Below, piece after piece: positions 8,720-16,043 of a stretch of DNA of 64,000 nt. Source of the DNA: Lachnospiraceae bacterium (GTDB lineage: Bacteria; Bacillota; Clostridia; Lachnospirales; Lachnospiraceae); assembly GCA_910575565.1 (NCBI GenBank), contig CAJTFL010000010.1, forward strand, positions 87,007 through 151,006, in the 5' to 3' direction. The notes under the pieces were generated by a model. The model was not told the DNA's origin and did not search any database. It saw nothing but the letters and a program-made list of their open reading frames with translations. Both the position numbers and the translations under genes were made by a program. Position 1 is the stretch's first letter. Each line of letters starts with the position of its first letter.

Positions 8720-11700
8720 ATGAATGTGGGGAAGGAGAGGAAAAGGAAAAGAATTTTTGCCGCGGTGATCCTCGCCCTGATGACTGTGCTGGCGGTGGGG
8801 GTGGCGGTTTTCGCGGACGCGCCGGATTCCTATGCGCTGACGATTGTAAAGAAGATTGATGAAAACGGCCTTCCGGAAGACGTGCTGAAATGGGCTAAGG
8901 ATCAGGAATATACCTTTCGGATCGACGGCTTTGGGTACGTGAAAGGAGAGGTTAAGTCATTTAGGGAGCTGTTGAAGGATTCCATGCCGGAAGGGGTAAG
9001 GTTTGTAGAAGGCAATGACAATGCCCTGCTGGTGACGATCAAAGGCGAAGGATCCCGGATGATTAGTTTTGGCACTGCAGTTGCCGCTACGGTAAGCGAG
9101 GTGACAAACGGCCTTAAGTATGATGATGGCAAAAACGTTTGGAACATGAGCGAAACCACCTGTGACGCCAGTATGCCTACGAAGCTGGTGTATGGCACAA
9201 ATATGGGAACAGGCGGCAGCCGGGATCTTACCATTAATATTGGCAAGGACGGCGGGAAGATCAAGGTTTCCAAGCCGGAAAACGCAAAATTAGTCGGTTA
9301 TTTCAGACCCAGGAAGAAAGAGGAAGCGTCTGCCGGTTCTTCCTTGGAGCAATCTGGCCGATCTGGGGAAGGGCTTCCCATAAAGTCGATTGGGCCTGGG
9401 GAATATGCAGAATGGGACGGCCTGGATCGAGGCTCCTACATCATTGAAAAAATGGAGGGGGCAAGAGGCTTTTCGGTTCATGTGGGCCAGCGGAAGGTAG
9501 ATGTTCCCAAAGGCGGGGAAGGAACGGTATATATTAACGGAAATTACGGCAAGCTGACCATCACGGCTCCGGGAGTACGGGGGGGTGGCGAGCAGTATTA
9601 CTATGTCATCAGTGGGAAAACCATCGTAAAGGACGAGAATGGAAATGACCGGGAGGAGCTGTATGAAAGAACCACAAGTCCGGTAAAAGCCGGGGAGGAG
9701 TACCAGGTGGATCATTTGCCCCGGGGGCGGTTTATGGTGAAGGAGCACAATTATTCTCCAACCCAGGGATTTACGGTCACAGGGGTGAACGTTGACGGGC
9801 GTGTGAAGACGCTTACCAAGAAGGTCAACCAGTCCAAGCTTAACACATGGCGCTGGGTTGACAGCCTGCCGGAGGATCTTGTTTCCAATGCCCAGGTGGA
9901 GATCAGCCAAATTAAGGGGCCGAAAGTGGGCACATCGGTAAAATTTGGCATCGGGGGGACTTGGGATGATGAGCCAAGCAAAGAAAAGCTTTGGAGTTAC
10001 GCCTGTAAGGTGGGAACGCCCAGGACGATTGAGACCCGGGAGATGCTTCCAGGCAGCCGGATTTTGTTTAACTGGAACGGAAACGGAAGCATTTCTGAAG
10101 TTGTGGTGAAGTTTTATTACGATCGGGAAATCGAGATGAAAACTTCCTGCAAGGATTCCGACGTGCTTTACGCCAAGACCATAAGCCAGGACTGGATGGA
10201 GATCAGCAAGGCTGTGGATGATACCCCGGAAGGGGAAATTTATTATTACTATACCATACTGGATAAGGATGATCAGCCCATTACCGGTTATTCAGCCGTC
10301 ATCAATGGCGTGCCGGTTTCCGAAAGCGACATGACGGACAGGGAAGGCACTGCAGTCAGGATAAAAGCAGGGGATACGGTGCGGCTGGAAGGCCTTAAGC
10401 CTGGAAGCTATAAGATCATGGAAACCATTGACGCCGACGAGCCGGCGGCATTCCAGATGGCCGTGGAGGAAACGGAAAGCACCATAAGCCCTGCCAGCGC
10501 AGTCGATGTGGAAATCCTTGGTCCCCGCACCCTTACCATTAAGCGGGATGAGGACCGCCCTGGCGAGGAGATGCCGGATCTGGTTTATGCCTTCCAGGTG
10601 AGTGCCAAGCAAGGCGAATTCATTGATGAAGTGACCCTAAAGGCAGGGGAAAGCGCCCAGGTAGATCTGCCTGGAGAAGGCCAGTATACGGTGAAAGAAC
10701 TGGACAGAAGCGAAATCTTTGAATTAAGCTATACCGACAGCGGAACCGTAGGAGTGATGACCACTACGAAAGCCTGGAGTTCCAGAAGCTTCTTTGACAG
10801 AGCCGGGGAAGGGGAGCCGGATACATCCACAGTAACCTTCACCAACAGCTTTTCCAAGGAGGAAGGCGCTTACCGGGTGATCCATGAGTATTATTTCCAG
10901 GATAAGTACGGGGATTACCATTGTGAAGGAACAAGCATCATGACCAGCGAAACCGGGCGGAGGCTGGGCAGTGAATATACCGAGGATAATGTGATTCGGC
11001 AGTTTATGTTCAGTAAGCCCGGTGAGATAAGCCCGGCCTATGCTTATTTTGAGTCGGCTTACGGCACAGCAGAGGAGATTGGCTTTGAAGAAGCGGAATT
11101 GTCCAGCGAGCCGGTGCAGTTCCGTATGGCTACAGGGTCAAATATTGCCACACGCTCCAATGGGAAGGCACGGGCAAACAGGGTTTCCCGCCCATCCAGG
11201 GAAGAATCATCCGGCGGCATACGGATTTACGGGAGCATAGGGGCCAATGGGGCAAAAGCCGTCTCCATCGCTTCGTCCTCTGACGGGGAAAGGGAGCTGC
11301 CAGATGATGAAGAGATGGATTTGGCGGGCAGAAGGGCTTCCAGGTCCAGCTCGGTAAAGGGTTCCCTAGGCAGGGAGGCAGCGTCCCCGCTTAACGATAA
11401 AGGCGTTGATCCCGATGAAATTGAGGCCGATGATGAGGGGATTATCAGCAGGGGCGTTGTGACAAGCGGCGGGAAAACCTTAGCTTATACGCCGGATGAA
11501 GGCATGGATCACGTCACGGCCACTGAGGAAGGGAACCAGGTGATTATCCTGCGGTATTTCTGGAAATACCCGGTAGGCAATTATAAAGTCCTCCATATGT
11601 ATTACCTGCGGGACAAAGATGGCGATCACCGGGAAGGAAACAGTCAGGTAATCGATAAGGAGCTTATTGAGCTGAACGAGGCGAACAGGGAGTATATACA

Positions 11701-13027
11701 TACGGCGAGTTCGGAAGATCAGATACCGCAGCCTCTTGAATATTATCTGCCGGATGCCGGCCTAGGCGATGAGGCGGTGGAAAATGTCCATAAGTATGAG
11801 TATACGTATTTTGGCTATTCATATGGAAAAGTGATTTCAGGAGGCGATCCTGATCCTAATGGCGAGTGGTATATTTTTGGCGACGTTTACCAGCCAGATA
11901 CCACGTTGAATGGTGTTAAGGATACAGAGGCGGGAGACCAGATGATTGTCCTGCGTTACTACCGAAAGGAGGAAGATACCACCAGCAGTGTCTGCTCATA
12001 TCGGGTAGTGCATGAGTATTATTACCGGGAAGAGGCGGATATCGGTCAGGCCGGTGAGGAAGAGGGGGATAATGCCCCGGGCGAAGAGGATGATGGATAT
12101 CCTGGTGATGATGGCCCGGAAGGAGGGGAAGAGGATGGCTTTAACGGCACGATGCCTAAGGATCCCAGATACTCGGATACTTTTGAGGGGATGACCGAGA
12201 TCGAGGAGATAATCGCCCCGAAGAACACTACCGTGACTGCGGATCAGATCGGGAAAAAAGAGGAGTTTTCAAAAGATGGCAAAAAGCATAAATACACCTA
12301 CTATCATGCTGGATCTGAATACCCTGAATACGGCGAAATGACAGAAGAAGGTTCTTATCCTTATACAAGTATACGGGATAAGCAGTTTGTTACGTCTACA
12401 CCGGAGGGGAAACAAATCATTATCCTGCGGTATGTCCGCGGCGATGAGGAACCAAAAGAGCCGGAGAAGCCAGAAGAACCGGAGAAGCCAGAAGAACCGG
12501 AGAAGCCAGAAGAACCGGAGAAGCCAGAAGAGCCGGAGAAGCCAGAAGAACCGGAGAAGCCAGAAGAGCCGGAGAAACCCCAGGAGCCGGAAACTGCTGC
12601 CCCACCCCAGCCGGAAAGGCCTGCCAGGCCTTCAGGAGGGGGCGGGGGAGGAGGGGAACGGGATCGAACCCCTTCTTCGGCCCCGGATCCGTCCCTGGAA
12701 GTGACGACCGAGCCGCCATCCCCGGAAGCCCCATCTGAGCCTGAGCCTACGGCTCCTGGCGGGCTGCCGGATCCCCAGGATCCTAACAGCCCGGAGACGA
12801 TTACCATATGGGAAGACGGTGTTCCCAGGACTTACCGCAAGGTATGGGATCCGGAAACAGGAACCTTTGTCTATCTTCCGGAGGATGAAATTCCCCTAAG
12901 CGGAAAGGATCTTCCCAAGACGGGGGACAGGAGCGGGAGCGTCCTTTGGTTAACCTTATTCTTCCTCAGCGGGGCAGGAGGCATCCTGCTCATAGCCGCC
13001 AGGCGGAGGGGGAAGAGGAAGCGGTAG
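8720..13027 (+). CDS. Large LPXTG-anchored surface protein with beta-sandwich and 'HEYY' repeats
   Basis: A 1435-residue secreted protein. An N-terminal signal peptide (basic start, hydrophobic core, likely cleavage after 'AVFA') leads into successive Cna-B/SpaA-like segments ('GPGEYAEWDGLDRGSYIIEK', 'LPRGRFMVKEH', 'LKPGSYKIMET'). At least three MucBP-like repeats follow, each starting Y+V(I/L/V)H(E/M)YY and ending near a 'QMIVLRYY' strand. A PEKPEE tandem repeat and a Pro/Ser/Gly-rich wall-spanning region come next. The C-terminus is a textbook sortase signal: LPKTG at 1398-1402, a hydrophobic stretch and a basic tail. Sortase should link it to peptidoglycan. Adhesion to mucin or host matrix is inference from domain type. 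No sortase gene is present in the window. The ATG at 8720 follows AAAGGGG. Confidence 0.9.
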   Translation: MNVGKERKRKRIFAAVILALMTVLAVGVAVFADAPDSYALTIVKKIDENGLPEDVLKWAKDQEYTFRIDGFGYVKGEVKSFRELLKDSMPEGVRFVEGNDNALLVTIKGEGSRMISFGTAVAATVSEVTNGLKYDDGKNVWNMSETTCDASMPTKLVYGTNMGTGGSRDLTINIGKDGGKIKVSKPENAKLVGYFRPRKKEEASAGSSLEQSGRSGEGLPIKSIGPGEYAEWDGLDRGSYIIEKMEGARGFSVHVGQRKVDVPKGGEGTVYINGNYGKLTITAPGVRGGGEQYYYVISGKTIVKDENGNDREELYERTTSPVKAGEEYQVDHLPRGRFMVKEHNYSPTQGFTVTGVNVDGRVKTLTKKVNQSKLNTWRWVDSLPEDLVSNAQVEISQIKGPKVGTSVKFGIGGTWDDEPSKEKLWSYACKVGTPRTIETREMLPGSRILFNWNGNGSISEVVVKFYYDREIEMKTSCKDSDVLYAKTISQDWMEISKAVDDTPEGEIYYYYTILDKDDQPITGYSAVINGVPVSESDMTDREGTAVRIKAGDTVRLEGLKPGSYKIMETIDADEPAAFQMAVEETESTISPASAVDVEILGPRTLTIKRDEDRPGEEMPDLVYAFQVSAKQGEFIDEVTLKAGESAQVDLPGEGQYTVKELDRSEIFELSYTDSGTVGVMTTTKAWSSRSFFDRAGEGEPDTSTVTFTNSFSKEEGAYRVIHEYYFQDKYGDYHCEGTSIMTSETGRRLGSEYTEDNVIRQFMFSKPGEISPAYAYFESAYGTAEEIGFEEAELSSEPVQFRMATGSNIATRSNGKARANRVSRPSREESSGGIRIYGSIGANGAKAVSIASSSDGERELPDDEEMDLAGRRASRSSSVKGSLGREAASPLNDKGVDPDEIEADDEGIISRGVVTSGGKTLAYTPDEGMDHVTATEEGNQVIILRYFWKYPVGNYKVLHMYYLRDKDGDHREGNSQVIDKELIELNEANREYIHTASSEDQIPQPLEYYLPDAGLGDEAVENVHKYEYTYFGYSYGKVISGGDPDPNGEWYIFGDVYQPDTTLNGVKDTEAGDQMIVLRYYRKEEDTTSSVCSYRVVHEYYYREEADIGQAGEEEGDNAPGEEDDGYPGDDGPEGGEEDGFNGTMPKDPRYSDTFEGMTEIEEIIAPKNTTVTADQIGKKEEFSKDGKKHKYTYYHAGSEYPEYGEMTEEGSYPYTSIRDKQFVTSTPEGKQIIILRYVRGDEEPKEPEKPEEPEKPEEPEKPEEPEKPEEPEKPEEPEKPEEPEKPQEPETAAPPQPERPARPSGGGGGGGERDRTPSSAPDPSLEVTTEPPSPEAPSEPEPTAPGGLPDPQDPNSPETITIWEDGVPRTYRKVWDPETGTFVYLPEDEIPLSGKDLPKTGDRSGSVLWLTLFFLSGAGGILLIAARRRGKRKR
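12461..12586 (+). repeat. 18-bp in-frame tandem repeat (PEKPEE), seven units
   Basis: Six near-identical units encode PEKPEE and a seventh encodes PEKPQE; the few differences are mostly A/G at the third position of Glu codons. The high DNA identity suggests recent expansion and a likely length polymorphism in the wall-spanning region of the LPXTG protein. Confidence 0.92.
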
Positions 13028-13121
13028 TGGCTTTTAAAGATTAGAATTTTTAGAAGCGTTTAGGTTAAGCAGTAAGTTTAAGTGAGAAGATTGGATATTC
13101 CAATCAATCAGTAAAGAAAAT

Positions 13122-13172
13122 CCCTGCCGGGAAAGCAATGCGGGTTGGCATTGGTTCCGGCAGGGGTTTTTT
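13122..13172 (+). terminator. Intrinsic terminator of the LPXTG gene
   Basis: CCCTGCCGG (13122-13130) pairs with CCGGCAGGG (13157-13165), with an inner CAATGC/GCATTG stem, followed by TTTTTT at 13167-13172. Confidence 0.85.
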
Positions 13173-13206
13173 AATAAAACCGAGATATATTATTTTCTTT
13201 GATAAG

Positions 13207-13360
13207 TTACAAACGATGTCTGGAAATTCTCTTTTGGGCAATCTCATAAACTTCCTCATCTTCACGCATACCGATGACGATTACCAGTATGTTATTGCCT
13301 TGGCGGATAAGCTGGTATACAATGCGCAAACCAGCGCCCCGCAGCTACATTCCAGCTCAT
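13207..13360 (-). pseudogene. RelE/ParE-type toxin remnant with internal deletion
   Basis: On the minus strand an ATG at 13360 overlaps the antitoxin stop as ATGA, the usual antitoxin-toxin junction, but after about four codons the frame is lost. From 13341 to 13207 another frame encodes an intact-looking toxin C-terminus, about 44 residues, including 'GAGLRIVYQLIRQ', 'VIVIGMREDEEVYEIA' and a final 'KRISRHRL' before TAA. This is the typical last strand and helix of RelE/ParE ribonuclease-fold toxins (normally about 85-100 residues). The central part is missing, so the gene should be dead. A frameshifted short product is possible but not expected to be active. Confidence 0.75.
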
Positions 13361-13680
13361 TCAAATTCAATATCGTCCGTGGATTCATAATCGGACGGCG
13401 TGAATTCAAATTCCTGATCCACCTGCTCTTGGGAGATTACAGCGGCGGGGTTGAAATGGGACATACGCTCTGTAGCGGCAGCGAGAAGCCGTGCATCGTT
13501 GACTTCATCCAAAAGCCGGATATATTCATCCGGGGAAAGAAGGACGCATTCCGGCGTGTTGTTTTTCATCACAACTTTCGCGCCACAGTGTTTTACTTCA
13601 TCAAAAATTTTGCCAGCCAGCCCGCGGTTGAACAGGGAAATGGGGATCGTGCTTTCTATTGCGCTTCTGATGGAACTCAT
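13357..13680 (-). CDS. Type II antitoxin, Phd/YefM family (orphan)
   Basis: About 107 residues. The N-terminal part ('SIRSAIESTIPISLFNRGLAGKIF') followed by 'VVMKNNTPECVLLSPDEYIRLLDE' is the Phd/YefM DNA-binding fold; the C-terminal acidic tail would wrap a toxin. ATG 13680 is preferred over the upstream GTG 13689 because GAGGTG lies 6 nt before it. The cognate toxin directly downstream carries a large deletion, leaving the antitoxin alone. It may still repress its own promoter or neutralise a toxin elsewhere (inference). Confidence 0.85.
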   Translation of the reverse strand: MSSIRSAIESTIPISLFNRGLAGKIFDEVKHCGAKVVMKNNTPECVLLSPDEYIRLLDEVNDARLLAAATERMSHFNPAAVISQEQVDQEFEFTPSDYESTDDIEFE

Positions 13681-13701
13681 CAATATCACCTCTTTGATTA
13701 T

Positions 13702-13730
13702 AGTATATAAAATATCAGTAAAAAAATCAA
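13702..13730 (-). promoter_or_regulatory. SigA-type promoter of the antitoxin gene
   Basis: On the minus strand TTGATT (13730-13725) is separated by 17 nt from TATACT (13707-13702), leaving a leader of about 15 nt. Confidence 0.55.
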
Positions 13731-13807
13731 TAATTTTGCTGACTTAAATAAAGCATATATTCTTTGTGGAGAGGGTGACACATTGTGCGAGTATGATTAT
13801 GTATTTT

Positions 13808-14310
13808 CCCCAGTTACCCAAGTTAACAAAGCAGTAAATTTAACTTGGGTAGCTGGGGGAATTAATGCTTTGTCAACCTGGATAGCTGGTAGGGGGATTT
13901 TGATGCTGGGTTGTTTCGGATGATATTGGGATGGATGGGGGAAGTTGGTGTTTCCTACGATAAGTTTACTGGTATAGATGAAACACGTAGGCTGACGAGT
14001 TCGCCGCTTGTGGTGGATGTACACACGAAAACGCGCTCTCGCTCGACATAAAACGGAACGGACACTAAGCTCGAAAAAACCTCGCTAAGTGCCGCCGTTT
14101 TATACGGTTTTCTTTGTGTACACGCACCACAGACGGCTAGGTACTAGCTTACGGGAAGTCATTTTTCGCTAGCCATTAAGGCAGCGGAGCCAGGCCAAAT
14201 TCCATGAGGAACCCCTCCTGAAACGTCGGCGCTTAACGAGGTTTTTCACGAGTTTAGCGTCCGCTACGTTGAAGGCGGAGCGAGAGCGCGGTGACGATGG
14301 AATATCGCCT
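13808..14310. repeat. Nested inverted-repeat element, about 500 bp
   Basis: This gene-free stretch is built from several dyads. CCCCAGTTACCCAAGTTAA pairs with TTAACTTGGGTAGCTGGGG (13808-13858). A hairpin of about 120 nt spans 14010-14133: TGTGGTGGATGTACACA opposes TGTGTACACGCACCACA, with ATAAAACGG/CCGTTTTAT inside. A third outer dyad pairs GCCAGGC..ATTCCAT (about 14190-14205) with ATGGAAT..GCCTGGC (about 14298-14312). In addition 14025-14097 and 14222-14297 are imperfect inverted copies of each other. The part 13861-14074 recurs at 51625-51878. No protein gene is credible here. It may be a non-autonomous mobile element or a structured RNA; the family is not one I recognise. Confidence 0.75.
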
Positions 14311-14334
14311 GGCGCAGCGGAAAAGCAAAATTTT

Positions 14335-14384
14335 TATGTCAAAAAATAACGGTATTTTTCTGGAAAAGAGTATGGTAGGATGGC
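14335..14384 (+). promoter_or_regulatory. Shared upstream element, copy 1 (before alpha-L-fucosidase)
   Basis: About 50 bp, roughly three quarters identical to 15915-15970 upstream of the GH31 gene, including identical TTTTTCTGG and GTATGGTAGGATG blocks. Same position relative to both genes suggests a common promoter or operator. A clean -35/-10 pair is not obvious. Confidence 0.55.
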
Positions 14385-14435
14385 TATAAATTCAGGAATC
14401 AAGATGTGTTAAGAAAAAGCGAGGAGAAATGGAAA

Positions 14436-15908
14436 ATGCAGGAACCGAATGATTTAAGCATTTTTTTGCAGGAAGCTTCCAAAGGCCCATACGCCCCGGA
14501 CTGGGAATCCCTGGCGGGGCATCAGGCCCCGGCCTGGTTTGGGCAGGCTAAGTTTGGGATCATGGTTCACTGGGGCCTTTACAGCATCCCAGTCCACAAC
14601 AATGAATGGTATTCCCGGAATATGTATATCCAGGATAAGGAAGAATGGCATTACCACCGAAGGACGTATGGCCCCCAGGACAAGTTTGGCTACCAGGACT
14701 TCATTCCGATGTTTAAAGCCGAAAATTTCCATGCAAAGGAGTGGGCCAGGCTTTTTGGGGAAACAGGGGCAAAGTACCTGATCCCGGTAGCGGAGCACCA
14801 TGACGGGTTTCAGATGTATTGCAGCCAGGTTTCTAAGTGGAATTCCTGGGACATGGGGCCGGGGCGTGATTTTTTAGGGGAATGGAAGGAAGCAGCCAGG
14901 GAAGAAGGATTGGTTTTCGGCACGTCCAGCCATAGGGCGGAGCACTGGTTTTTTATGGGCCATGGGCGGGAATTTTTAAGCGACGTTAAGGAGCCGATGA
15001 AGCGGGGAGATTTCTATTGGCCCGCCATGGCGGAGCCGGATCACCAGGATTTAAGGAGCCGCCCCTACCCCTCCAGGGAATTTGTGGAGGACTGGATTTA
15101 CCGGACCTGGGAGCTGATTGACCGATATCAGCCTTCACTGCTTTATTTTGACTGGTGGATCCAGCATGAGGCCTTTAAGGAAGGGTTAAAGCTGGTGGCC
15201 GCTTATTACTATAACCGGGCAGCGGAGTGGGGGAAGGAGGTTTCCATCTGTTACAAGCATGACGCCATGATGTTTGGAAGCGGGATCCCGGAGGTGGAGC
15301 GGGGAGGCCTGGGGACGGCAGTGCCTTTTTTGTGGCAGACGGACACGGCCATTGCCAAAAATTCCTGGTGCTATACCGACAGCCTGGAATACAAAACCCC
15401 GCGGCAGATTATTTGCGATTTAATTGGGGCAGTGAGCAAGAATGGGAATTTGCTGTTAAATGTAGGCCCTAAGGGGGATGGCTCCATCCCGGAAAAGGAT
15501 CGGGAGATTTTAACTGAAATTGGGAAATGGATGAAGGTAAACGGGGAGGCCATCTATGGAAGCCGCCCTTGGAAAATATGGAAGGAAGGGCCTGCTAAGG
15601 AGCCGGAAGGGCAGTTTATGGATCAGGAAGAACCAGTTTACACCAGTGAGGATATCCGGTTTACGGTTAAGGGGGACAGCATTTATGCGTTTATTTTGCA
15701 GTATCCCCAGGATGGGAGGGTAAAGATCGGTTCCTTGTCCCAGTGTGCCAACCCGGATCGCCTGGGCTTCCACGGCCTTATCCGCCAGGTGTTGGTGCTT
15801 GGGCAGGAAAAACCGCCTGTATGGCATCAGGCTCCGGACGGGCTTTACGTAGAAGGGGAGCCGGGAAAAAAGAAGCTTCCGGCAGTGGTGAAAGTACAGA
15901 TTATTTAG
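14436..15908 (+). CDS. Alpha-L-fucosidase, glycoside hydrolase family 29
   Basis: A 490-residue cytoplasmic enzyme removing terminal alpha-L-fucose. The N-terminal barrel has the GH29 signatures 'WFGQAKFGIMVHWGLYSIP' and 'EHHDGFQMY'. The predicted nucleophile is Asp239 in 'LLYFDWW', and 'NGNLLLNVGPKGDGSIP' marks the end of the catalytic domain; a small beta domain follows. The start at 14436 is chosen because AGGAG lies 9 nt upstream; the longer GTG start at 14406 has no ribosome site. GH31 alpha-xylosidase follows after 135 bp with a similar upstream element, so the two are probably co-regulated. Specificity (alpha-1,2-fucosyl-galactose of xyloglucan or host glycans) is not determined. Confidence 0.93.
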   Translation: MQEPNDLSIFLQEASKGPYAPDWESLAGHQAPAWFGQAKFGIMVHWGLYSIPVHNNEWYSRNMYIQDKEEWHYHRRTYGPQDKFGYQDFIPMFKAENFHAKEWARLFGETGAKYLIPVAEHHDGFQMYCSQVSKWNSWDMGPGRDFLGEWKEAAREEGLVFGTSSHRAEHWFFMGHGREFLSDVKEPMKRGDFYWPAMAEPDHQDLRSRPYPSREFVEDWIYRTWELIDRYQPSLLYFDWWIQHEAFKEGLKLVAAYYYNRAAEWGKEVSICYKHDAMMFGSGIPEVERGGLGTAVPFLWQTDTAIAKNSWCYTDSLEYKTPRQIICDLIGAVSKNGNLLLNVGPKGDGSIPEKDREILTEIGKWMKVNGEAIYGSRPWKIWKEGPAKEPEGQFMDQEEPVYTSEDIRFTVKGDSIYAFILQYPQDGRVKIGSLSQCANPDRLGFHGLIRQVLVLGQEKPPVWHQAPDGLYVEGEPGKKKLPAVVKVQII

Positions 15909-15914
15909 GCTTTC

Positions 15915-15970
15915 ATGTAAAAAAAGTAAGGTGTTTTTCTGGGGAGCGGTATGGTAGGATGAGCCTGTAA
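15915..15970 (+). promoter_or_regulatory. Shared upstream element, copy 2 (before alpha-xylosidase)
   Basis: Second copy of the element at 14335-14384, located immediately after the fucosidase stop and about 75 bp before the GH31 start. Confidence 0.55.
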
Positions 15971-16043
15971 GCGTTAATTTTTTTATCGGATTGGAAAAAA
16001 CTTGGAAAAACAATGAGAATTTTTGAGACAAAGAGAGGGGATC

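Noticed and set aside
12361..12807. Minus-strand frame with Gly/Ser/Phe repeats (SGFSGS)
   Set aside because: It is the antisense translation of the PEKPEE tandem repeat and has no start context of its own.
13138..13710. Plus-strand frame of 190 codons
   Set aside because: It starts inside the terminator of the LPXTG gene and runs antisense to the antitoxin and toxin remnant.
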